Origin: Silene noctiflora
Lineage: Eukaryota; Streptophyta; Magnoliopsida; Caryophyllales; Caryophyllaceae
Length of the DNA stretch: 21,202 nt
NCBI GenBank assembly: GCA_009801015.1
Contig: VHZZ01000403.1
Span: forward strand, 41,540-62,741
Reading direction: 5' to 3'
Below, one piece after another: positions 1 through 7,180 of this stretch. Each line of letters opens with the position of its first letter. Position 1 is the stretch's first letter. The translations under genes were made by a program, and so were the position numbers. Under the pieces are notes generated by a model. That model worked only from the letters and a program-made list of their open reading frames with translations, was not told the origin of the DNA and searched no databases.

Positions 1-29
1 TAAAAATGAGTAGAAATTAATGGGTATCA

Positions 30-90
30 AAATGCCATGTGGAATTAAATTGATTGCTAATGCCATGGTGGAATTAAATTAAATGCTTTA
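30..90. repeat. Short tandem direct repeat, about 30 bp x 2
   Basis: Two adjacent near-copies of a unit that begins TGCCATG and runs through TGGAATTAAATT occur at about 30-59 and 60-90. The second copy has one extra G and a few substitutions. It lies in AT-rich DNA downstream of the broken minus-strand reading frame. Function unknown; probably a replication-slippage product. Confidence 0.6.
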
Positions 91-485
91 ATCTAACCTT
101 TTAATTATATAGTATAGATATTAAACAAATAACCGGGACGAAGAGAGTATATTTGTTTTAGGTTGTGATCAAATCATCAACAAAGATCCATAGAGTATAT
201 GTGTTTTGACTCTTTTGAGTCTCATTTCGTCCAATTCTTATGTTTACCCTTTTTATAATTTACAAGAGGTTTTTTTGTTGGCAACCGTAAAGAAAGGTTA
301 TCTCATACATGTGGCATTTGACTCATTTGGTCAAATGCACTTATATTATTAATACGGTAAACTAAGAAAACAAAGTAACTACATCGGGACATAGAAGTGT
401 GTTGATGGCGAACGGATGGCTGGACACGGAAAACAAATTCAACATCCACAACAGTCTTGAGTGGACGAACATCGCTGATCAAAGG

Positions 486-743
486 ATAACACTCATCTTT
501 GCTTGTCTTAAATGATGAAGCTTCGGAGAAATACCTGCAATAAGACCCAAAAAAGTGTCTTGGAGATTCATCTCCTTGGCTGTGATATCCGTCCTCAGGA
601 AACCAACGAGCCCCCAAATACACACCATTACTCATCTTAATCGTCAAAGCTTCGGAGAAATACCTGCAACAAGACCCAAAAGAGTGTCTCGGAGAATCAT
701 CTCCTTGGTTGTGGTACACATCATCTGGAACCCTATAAGACCC
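486..743 (-). repeat. 129-bp tandem duplication inside the broken frame
   Basis: Two copies with a period of 129 bp share a core of about 65 bp, beginning CTTCGGAGAAATACCTGCAA on the plus strand at 521 and 650. The period is a multiple of three, so on the minus strand it duplicates 43 residues in frame. The minus strand of each copy also holds TTGCAGGTATTTC, which looks like overlapping splice acceptor and donor signals, so an exon duplication in a non-coding transcript is an alternative reading. Confidence 0.75.
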
Positions 744-748
744 TTGAT

Positions 749-1423
749 CAGGGGCGGGCCTAGGAATTTTTATATGGTGTAGCAAATTTATAGCGCCTAT
801 TTTATTATGTTAATTAATCAATATATTCCGGAGGGCTTACGACGATATAAGCAACAATTTTTGATAGTGTACTTAAAACAATAATAAAAACCATTATTTT
901 TATAAGGAATTTAATTGTATGATTTTGATAATTTTTAGATTACTTATATTTTTGTAAAAATTAAAGTCAAAGGGTTACCTCGAAAAATAAAAACGTCATA
1001 TATACAAAAATGAAATTGTCAAATCTTTACTAGAAAAGACTAGTTTTATAGGATCAAACTAGTTATAGGATTATGGCACAAGAAAAAATTTTAAATAAAA
1101 CTTTCAGATTTGAGTTTCGGAAAAAACAATCAATGATTTGTATACCTGCATAATAGCATTATACAAAGTAATGAAGTATAACCTCATTTCTTTATTGAAA
1201 AAAGAGAAAATTAATGAAGAAAAAGAGAAATTTAATTAGAGACTAATTAAGACAGTAATTAATATGAGCATAAAGCACGTAGGAAATTGTAATGGTCATT
1301 AATTATAGTCATAAAGAGAGTTTAGTAACTAATTTTTGGGGTAGCAAAAAGTTATTTCTTCACAAATTTTGTAGGTTTGGTGTAGCAAATGCTACACCAT
1401 TGCTAGGCGTGGGTCCGCCCCTG
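749..1423. mobile_element. Non-autonomous hAT-type element, 675 bp, with perfect 8-bp target duplication
   Basis: The termini are CAGGGGCGGGCC at the left and, read inward from the right, CAGGGGCGGACC, so the inverted repeats match at 11 of 12 positions. The flanks carry identical 8-bp copies CCCTTGAT at 741-748 and 1424-1431, the length typical of the hAT superfamily. Just inside both ends lies GGTGTAGCA; on the right it forms a perfect subterminal hairpin, GGTGTAGCA-AA-TGCTACACC (1379-1398). No transposase frame is present, so it must have been mobilised by a source elsewhere. The intact target duplication suggests a fairly recent insertion. Confidence 0.92.
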
Positions 1424-2146
1424 CCCTTGATCCATTGTGAGAGAGCAAAGTGCACTTACGCCCCATGGGCGTAAAAAGGAAAGGCGGGACACAGACCAGA
1501 AAAGTCTGTCCCAAGAGGAGAGAAAACTCCTACACTTTGGAACATAACCACAACGGACAAGAAACTCGTAGCCCAGAAAATCGAGTAAGAAAATAGCTAT
1601 CACTAAATAAAACACCTTGAACAACCCCCTGACCAAACCCATCACTAAAGTCCAACTAGGGATGGGCACAACACACACCGGATGTAAAGCTACCCTTGTC
1701 GTTATTAGTCTGACACCTAAAGCAAACAACCCATAGATAAGGGGACAAGACACCGCAAACATCCATGAGGAAATCGGTAAGGCAAGCCTATAGAGGCTTA
1801 TTATTCGGTACCATAAAAAGTACGGTACACACGGATAACACATAAATAAGAAGATGAAACCACCGCATCCGACCCAACCAACGCCACTGCCAAAACCCAA
1901 CTCCAACCTACTAAACACGCCTCAAAGACAGACCATACTCCAAACAAAGAGGGAAACAGACGCCTCAAGCCATCCACGAAAGACCCGACTGACCAAACGA
2001 AACCCAAACCTCCGACAAAGACACCGAGACTCCAAATTCCAACCGAACTCCCCCAGGACCCTCGGCTTGCAAGCAACAACACCAACCAAAAAAGCGACTC
2101 AGGACCGACACAAACAGGACCAGGAAGTGGGACGGGACCGATTGGT

Positions 2147-2170
2147 GGGGGAAGGGGCGAGGGGAAGGGG
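2147..2170 (+). other. G-quadruplex-type tract 1
   Basis: Four runs of four or five G (2147-2151, 2154-2157, 2161-2164, 2167-2170) are separated by loops of two or three bases. This fits the standard G4 pattern on the plus strand, which would be the template strand if the leader is transcribed leftward. Confidence 0.75.
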
Positions 2171-2284
2171 AAACACCAACCCGTCCCAAAACCACAACCA
2201 CCACAAACAAAACAACACACCAAAAAAAGAACAAAGATCATAAACACGACTGACGACCATAAGGGAAAGACGGGAACATACCAA

Positions 2285-2312
2285 GGGCGGGGAAGGGGGC
2301 GAGGGAGAGGGG
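2285..2312 (+). other. G-quadruplex-type tract 2
   Basis: Five runs of three to five G (2285-2287, 2289-2292, 2295-2299, 2303-2305, 2309-2312) have loops of one to three bases. The tract resembles tract 1, and both are followed by GGGGAAACACC. The AAACACC of the two copies is 142 bp apart, suggesting a local duplication. Confidence 0.75.
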
Positions 2313-2502
2313 AAACACCCCTGGGACGCCAGCAAGACTTCGACGACAGGACAAGAGAACGGAGGAACGGACCGACCTCAGTGCACCAACACGAAAAACC
2401 ACCACAACCCGCCGGACGATCAGGACAAAACCAAGCAAGATTCGTCGCCAGAAAGGGGAGTGAGAGTCAAACCAAGAAGGACCCAAAGAGAAGCGTGAAC
2501 AA

Positions 2503-2542
2503 TCGCCGGAGATAGGTTAAAGGACGAACCCATCTCCGGCGA
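2503..2542. repeat. Perfect 11-bp inverted repeat in the GC-rich leader
   Basis: TCGCCGGAGAT at 2503-2513 is followed, after an 18-base loop, by its exact reverse complement ATCTCCGGCGA at 2532-2542. If the leader is transcribed on the minus strand this would form a GC-rich stem-loop near its 5' end. It could act in RNA structure or be an accidental remnant. Confidence 0.7.
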
Positions 2543-2659
2543 TAGGGTAAGGGGAGAAGGGGAGGAAGTGTGTGGAGAGGAGAGGCGGCGACTCAATGAG
2601 GCTGATTAGGGTTTTTGATATTTTTCTTTAGAGAGAGGGGAGAGGTTTTCTTTAGAGAG

Positions 2660-3271
2660 AGAAAAAAAAACAAACGTGAGATATTTTAATTAAAGGTAAA
2701 TAATGGTGTTTACATTAATTATATGTACTATTTTAAGTCAAACACGAATTCTTGTTTAAGAAAGTTATTTTCGTCTTAAACTTAAAACGAGCTAAATAAA
2801 ATAAATAAAACAAATGCAGAATGTCTAGGACTAGTACCATATTTATTGTTATCTATAAAAATGCGGTGTTATCTATTTAATCCATTTTAATTTTAAAACG
2901 AATATGCTGTTTCAAGGGAGAATTTACTAAGCCAAAAATTTAGGAATTACAATTTACAAGTTATAACTGGCTATATTCATAATCAACTAAATATAACCTT
3001 TTTCATGATAGCTAAGATTGTCAACAAATAAAAAAAAAAACACCTTTAATTAATTTAGCCTACACTATTATTAGTCATTTCAATACCATTGTAAATCCTC
3101 CAAATTTTTATATATAACATCATCTACAACAATGTATATTTTCTAAGAAAAAATTAAAAATATACTTAAAAGAGTTATTTGAATAAACCCCAAACCCGAC
3201 CAAGCTAAGGCGGGTTTATTGGGTTATAATTCATATTGTTCATCAAAGAAACAAGAAGAAGAAGACGAAAG
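2660..3271. promoter_or_regulatory. AT-rich spacer with a likely TATA box for the 3272 gene
   Basis: No coding potential is visible in this spacer. TTATATATAA at about 3108-3117 is a good TATA box for the plus-strand gene at 3272. It implies a transcription start near 3140-3150 and a 5' UTR of roughly 125 bases. A stretch near 2743-2790 (CGAATTCTTGTTTAAG) resembles the outer part of a palindromic repeat seen at 4031. Confidence 0.45.
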
Positions 3272-3616
3272 ATGAAATTCAGTAAATCCGTTACGATTTC
3301 GATATTTTTATTTAGTATATTAATAATTTCCTCAACAACAATTATCAATGGTGAAATAGTATCGTCACCTGCTCCTGCTCCGGCACCTGGACCGTCTCAA
3401 GAATTACCATGCCAAGATATATGCATGGGGATTTGTTTGCTTGTAAATGACGCAACAGAAAAAAAGTGTACCAATAGCTGTACCGATGTTTGCGGACCGA
3501 TAAGGCGAAGAGCAGAGATAGACAAGAAAAATCTAAAAGAAGCACAGTTGCGGTCGCGGTCGCAGTCACCTTCACCTTCACCGTCTCTGGCGAATAAAGA
3601 GGAAAAGAAATCGTAA
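3272..3616 (+). CDS. Small secreted proline-rich, six-cysteine protein (family not recognised)
   Basis: This single-exon frame encodes 114 residues. Twelve codons in the same frame precede the ATG at 3272, but they begin with TTG, so 3272 is the first real start. Residues 1-27 form a classic signal peptide: Lys near the start, a hydrophobic core, and cleavage probably after N-G. A short Ala-Pro stretch (APAPAPGP, about 34-41) resembles arabinogalactan-protein motifs. Six cysteines at 47, 51, 55, 66, 70 and 74 have the symmetric spacing C-x3-C-x3-C-x10-C-x3-C-x3-C, which fits two short helices joined by disulfides. The tail is basic and Ser-Pro rich (SPSPSPS, 99-105), then ends lysine-rich. 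The product is probably exported to the cell wall or apoplast. The spacing recalls helical-hairpin or thionin-like small peptides, but I cannot assign a family or function. It could be a plant peptide precursor or a wall protein. Confidence 0.72.
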   Translation: MKFSKSVTISIFLFSILIISSTTIINGEIVSSPAPAPAPGPSQELPCQDICMGICLLVNDATEKKCTNSCTDVCGPIRRRAEIDKKNLKEAQLRSRSQSPSPSPSLANKEEKKS

Positions 3617-3721
3617 CTTTGTTACAGGGTCGTCTTCCAAATCCATTGTTTCTTTGACACAACAATATGTATTATACATAACGAGATTGTTAAGACGTAC
3701 AATAATTTGTATTTGTATTTT

Positions 3722-3789
3722 CGGTTTTTCTAATAATGTGTGCCCTTCTGACTAAGAGCATGAAGGGCGCACACACGTTAGAAAAACCG
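3722..3789. repeat. 68-bp near-perfect hairpin, miniature transposon or small-RNA precursor
   Basis: The left arm 3722-3748 and right arm 3762-3789 pair over about 27 bases with few mismatches. Outer stem CGGTTTTTCTAA pairs with TTAGAAAAACCG, and inner stem GTGTGCCCTTC pairs with GAAGGGCGCACAC, around a 13-base loop. It starts 106 bp past the stop codon of the 3272 gene, so it may lie in that gene's 3' UTR. No clean target duplication is visible because the flanks are simple T-rich repeats (TTGTATTT on both sides). Confidence 0.75.
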
Positions 3790-3799
3790 TTTTGTATTT

Positions 3800-4547
3800 A
3801 TATTGCATCTTATTATATAATATTATGTAGTAGCATAACAATTACTCGGTATGTTGTACTATGTACAGCAATCTCGTCCAAGACGAACTGATTTAGATAA
3901 ATACAGTTAACAATATTTGCAAGTTTTTGTTCTGTATGAATTTATATTATCTCGACTTTTTCATAAATTGCTTTTCATGAGAAATGGTAGAAAGAGTGAA
4001 AAAGGTGAGGGAGACATGATTTAGCACAAATTCTTGCTTAAAACGGACATATCCGTCTTAGACAATGTTGGAAATATCATGCAAAAAGTCAACACAGGGG
4101 TCATTTACAGGACATTTGGGTCAGTCCTAATATATGGTCTTCAACATTTAGGTATATAACCATAGAGTACACCATTACGCCATAAACCCGGCCATGACAT
4201 ACAATCTCGGTTTGAAACTTAATCTCGAAATCATTCCTGGTCTCAGACTCAAAATATTCAGCTGCTACAAGAAGCCGCTGATGCTCGCAGTGAATATCCC
4301 TTAATGCAGTTCATGTCCATTCCGCCTCCATCTTAGCACCTCACTTGTCTACTGGCGTACCTTTTGGTAATCTTCAGTTTAGAGACAGGAATGCATATTT
4401 CATATACTGGCTGTCTAGTGGCAGATCATGTTCATCAGGAAGACCTTGATGCGGCTCTTGTATATTCTCTGTCAAGTCAGTGAGTCGTTTTGTATGAGAC
4501 AGTCTCATATGTCAAACCATCTCATCCAGGTTTTCGGAATTCTTCAT
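3800..4547. other. Intergenic region and likely SOFL-gene 3' region
   Basis: No gene is visible here. A short palindrome lies near 4034-4065. TATGAGAC-AGTCTCATA at about 4492-4509 is an imperfect inverted repeat of a kind common in plant intergenic DNA. The part nearest 4547 is probably the 3' UTR of the minus-strand SOFL-like gene. A clear polyadenylation signal could not be chosen. Confidence 0.4.
4034..4065. repeat. Palindromic MITE-like core
   Basis: TTGCTTAAAACGGA and TCCGTCTTAGACAA form an imperfect inverted repeat around CATA, with 11 of 14 positions pairing. It is preceded by AGCACAAATTC. A related palindrome built on AAGACGG/CCGTCTT occurs at 6663-6686, which suggests a dispersed miniature-element family. 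Confidence 0.5.
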
Positions 4548-5368
4548 TCACTGAAAGTTGAACAACATAGAAACAGGAACCAAACAAAGTCCCTTCTCCC
4601 CAAGTTTTGTATAGCTCATTTCTTTCCAAACCAAATTTGATTGCATCAGTTCTCCAATTTGGTTAGCGGTATTCCCTTTTTCCTGTAAAAACAACGCGAT
4701 AAAGACTTCATTAGAGAACATACGCATAAAAGGTCTAGCAAAATTGTACAACACAAATGGACTCTCAGCATACCTTAGAATAGCTATCGTAATCAAGTTC
4801 GCCTATCTGATTTGCCAGAGCCATACTCAAATCATCATCTCTGGCTTGGAACTTCGTACGCAAGTTTTCCAACTCTTCAACCTATACGCAGAAGACCGAT
4901 TAAGCAAGCAGTTTCAGCAAATATAAATACATCACAAATGGAGTTTTCCAACTCCTCAACCTCTTTGTATGACAGGGTCCCCTGTCTACAAAGTTGAGTC
5001 ACGGCTCCTGTTGAGACCGACTCTTACACCCATACGGCCATACCCTAGGCCCGAGTAACAGAACTCAATTATTTGACATAAGATTGTTAACTGCATCTTA
5101 CCTTGGAACTACAAACAGGGGAGCTTGCAGTATCCTCAAGATCATGATCAATAAAATCTGCTGTAATTTTCCTTCTTTTTGCGACAGGCGGCCTAGCTGT
5201 TACAACATTATATACAGCAGAACACTGAGGTTCAGAACAGGAGCTACTGCAGGCAATGCTACTGCTATCCTCAGAATCATCAATGTACAAAGACCAACCA
5301 CTGTTCTCCGAAGAAGATTCACATTTAGAAACCGAGTAATTGTTTGTGGTGCTCAAAGAGTCTTCCAT
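4548..5368 (-). CDS. SOB FIVE-LIKE (SOFL) family protein, three exons, 169 residues
   Basis: Exons on the minus strand are 5368-5102, 4881-4774 and 4682-4548. The donors are AAG|GTAAGA and AAG|GTATGC, the acceptors TATAG and TTACAG, and both junctions are phase 0. Exon 1 (residues 1-89) starts MEDSLSTTNN. It carries the two short SOFL signatures: SGWSLYI (23-29, motif A, usually SGWTxY) and LEDTASSP (77-84, motif B). Between them are a serine-rich acidic stretch and a basic KRRK (64-67) that could serve as a nuclear signal. Exons 2 and 3 encode an acidic, possibly helical tail I cannot match to any family. SOFL proteins in Arabidopsis are small plant-specific proteins linked to cytokinin levels and growth; their biochemical role is unclear. 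TTATATAA at 5399-5406 lies only 31 bp before the ATG, so transcription may start further upstream. Family assignment is good; the last two exons are less certain. Confidence 0.72.
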
Positions 5369-5736
5369 TGAAGCAAGTAGTACAGAAAAAAGAGGAAATT
5401 ATATAAGTTTTATGTAATTCGGAAGGCGAAGTTTTTGTGTTAAAATGCTTAAACTAATTATTTTTCTCTCTTTTATAAGCAGCAATGAAAATAATTTACA
5501 CCAACAAAAGCACAGGTTGTTTGACCTCATCAATAATAGAATAATTCAATCATGACAAAAGATTATCCACCACGTTTTTTGTCTGAAAAGCACTTGCCTT
5601 CCACTAAAACAAAACAAGGGCATGAGGCACCCAACAATCCAACATCACCTTGAAAGATTTGGTCAATTCTCAGGACACCTTGGCATTTGTTCATACCTGA
5701 AACTTTCAGAAACATATTCCACCAACTGACATTAAC
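5369..5736. promoter_or_regulatory. Upstream region of the SOFL-like gene
   Basis: This AT-rich DNA lies directly upstream of the SOFL start codon (minus strand). A TATA-like TTATATAA is at 5399-5406. The 100-codon minus-strand frame at 5563-5865 lacks recognisable features and runs into a transposon, so it is not called a gene. Confidence 0.35.
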
Positions 5737-5744
5737 CCTCGGAA

Positions 5745-6337
5745 TAGAGGTGTAATCGAGCCGATCTGAGCTCGAGCTTGGCGCGGAATTTTGAGCTTGA
5801 GCTTGGGTTCGGCTCAGATATCGTTGAAGCCTAAAAAACTGAAGCACAAGCTCAGCTTGGCTCAAGCTCTAATTGAGCTCGATTTGTCATTATTATACTC
5901 CGTATTATATTTTCATTTTCTTATAAATCCAAATAAAAATAAATAGTTTAAAAAACAAATAGAATAATTACAATTATTAAAATATCAATATATAATACTA
6001 TACCATAATTATAAATACCAAAATAATACAACAATAGAACATAACCCCAGTGCCTCAATGGCTCCCGCAAATTGCGGGGTAAGGTAGGGTCGAATGTACG
6101 TAACCTTACCTTTGTGTTAGCAACACAAAATGACTGTTTTCGAATTAACAAAATTAAAAAAATAATGTTGCTACAAGAAACTAAAAACGAACCCAAATGA
6201 GCTTCCGATCCGAGCTTTACCGAACACAGGACCAGGACCGACTCCGATTTGGTCATGCTCGGCTCGAGATTGAGTTTAACCGAGATTCTGATGGCTCAAC
6301 GAATCGGCTCACTTCATTTTCAACCTTTCCACCCCTA
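5745..6337. mobile_element. hAT-like non-autonomous element, about 593 bp, carrying a SINE-like insert
   Basis: The left end is TAGAGGTGTAATCGAG. The right end read inward is TAGGGGTGGAAAGGTT, so the first ten bases agree at eight positions or more. The flanking 8-mers are CCTCGGAA (5737-5744) and CCTGAGAA (6338-6345), matching at 6 of 8, consistent with an old duplicated hAT target. The interior is full of GAGCTCGAGC, GAGCTTGAGC and GGCTCGAG words. This is typical of the abundant plant elements that begin GGTGTAAACGAGCCGAGCTC. No transposase frame is present. Confidence 0.7.
6041..6145 (-). mobile_element. SINE-like 3' domain, copy A, nested in the hAT-like element
   Basis: On the minus strand this reads TTGTGTTGCTAACACAA, GGTAAGG, a GTAC word, then CCCCGCAATTTGCGGGAGCC, ATTGAGGCACTGGGG and a T-rich end. 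The order recalls the conserved 3' region of plant Au-type SINEs. The tRNA-like 5' part with box A and box B is not seen, so this is truncated or only distantly related. A second copy lies at 7066-7180. Confidence 0.5.
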
Positions 6338-6662
6338 CCTGAGAATGATAGGAACAAAATATTAACATGTTAGTGTCATGGTGTGCGTGTAGAATAAATG
6401 ACATTATTACATCAGCATTGACGTAGGTTGCTGGCCATGAATCTCTCTAGTTTCTGAGAAACATTTGACATTATCTTCAACTAAGATACCCATATCACCA
6501 AGAAAAGGACTCAAATTAGCTTATTATTCAACACTTTTTGATATCCGGCTTAAACTTAATACGGTTCCATTAGGATAGATGAGATAAAAACATAATGCCT
6601 AGGTATTACCAAAAGATTTGTCTCATCTAACCAAACGGGGTGTTATTTACCCGTTTTAATCT

Positions 6663-6686
6663 TAAGACGGGGATATGCCCGTCTTA
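6663..6686. repeat. Palindrome with perfect 9-bp arms
   Basis: TAAGACGGG at 6663-6671 pairs exactly with CCCGTCTTA at 6678-6686 around GATATG. It is related in sequence to the palindrome at 4034-4065. Probably the core of a miniature element. Confidence 0.6.
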
Positions 6687-7065
6687 CTGATTCAAATGAG
6701 TATAACAGTATAGCATAGCATAAGCATAAGTATAGGCATAATATTCGCGAAGATAAGTTGGCAACATTTCATAATCGTGGAAAAACATAAATGTCAAAGC
6801 TCCGACGAAGAAATATACTAGATAATTCAAAACTTGTTCATCAAGGATAATCAACAAAATCTTTGGTAAATTTAAGTCAAATATTTTGCAAGATCTTATT
6901 GGACTTATTACACAATTTAATTTATTGTCAATGTTATTCTAGAATTATTCTCTATGTCAAAGAACATTTTTTTTTGTTGCAGCTTGCTTACTCTTCATTC
7001 ATCATAAGACTGAAAAACAAATGCAAACCTTAACAAATCATTAGTAGCCAGGTGGATACGACTAA

Positions 7066-7180
7066 ATGTCTCAATGACTCCTGCAAATTGCGGGACAAGT
7101 GGTAAGGGGGATCGGAATATCTGATGTACAGAGCTTTTACCCTTGTGTTAGTAACACAAAGACGTTTCCGAATAACACAA
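7066..7180 (-). mobile_element. SINE-like 3' domain, copy B
   Basis: This copy shares with copy A (6041-6145) the ordered words TTGTGTTA-TAACACAA, GTACA, CCGATC, CCCGCAATTTGC and TCATTGAGACA (minus strand). It has diverged independently. No tRNA-like head or clear target duplication was found. Confidence 0.45.

Larger units (their letters stand above)
303..1435 (-). pseudogene. Unrecognised 149-codon reading frame split by a hAT element after codon 4
   Basis: I do not recognise this protein. On the minus strand an ATG at 1435 in a strong plant initiation context (ACAATGG) starts M-D-Q-G. The frame is then cut by the 675-bp element at 749-1423 and resumes as S-Y-R-V at 740, continuing to a TGA at 303-305. 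Ignoring the element and one copy of its 8-bp duplication leaves an uninterrupted frame of 149 residues. As it stands, translation from this ATG enters the element and stops after ten residues (MDQGQGRTHA). The frame contains two 43-residue repeats encoded by a 129-bp tandem duplication; each includes S-P-R-H, F-G-S-x-C-R-Y-F-S-E-A. No signal peptide or known domain is visible. It could be a lineage-specific gene, a retrotransposon leader, or a non-coding transcript whose open frame is chance. The insertion geometry is certain; the coding status is not. Confidence 0.45.
1436..2650 (-). other. GC-rich leader or promoter-like region upstream of the broken frame
   Basis: This stretch is much richer in G and C than the DNA on either side. 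Read on the minus strand it starts near 2650 with a CT-rich tract (CCTCTCCCCTCTCTCTAAAG), then AAAACCCTAATC, the usual look of a plant 5' leader, and runs into the ATG at 1435. Long frames exist in it (for example 1403-1918 minus), but they start at GTG or TTG, have low-complexity composition, and match no family I know. It may be a long 5' UTR of a gene or the 5' region of a LINE-type retrotransposon; the sequence alone does not decide. Confidence 0.4.

Noticed and set aside
1403..2486. Several long minus-strand frames in the GC-rich leader
   Set aside because: They start at GTG or other non-ATG codons or overlap one another in different frames, have low-complexity W/F/V/L/S/C-rich composition, and show no domain. 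They look like open frames produced by GC-rich sequence.
5563..5865. 100-codon minus-strand frame upstream of the SOFL-like gene
   Set aside because: It runs into the hAT-like element (5745-6337) and has no start context, splice partner or recognisable motif.
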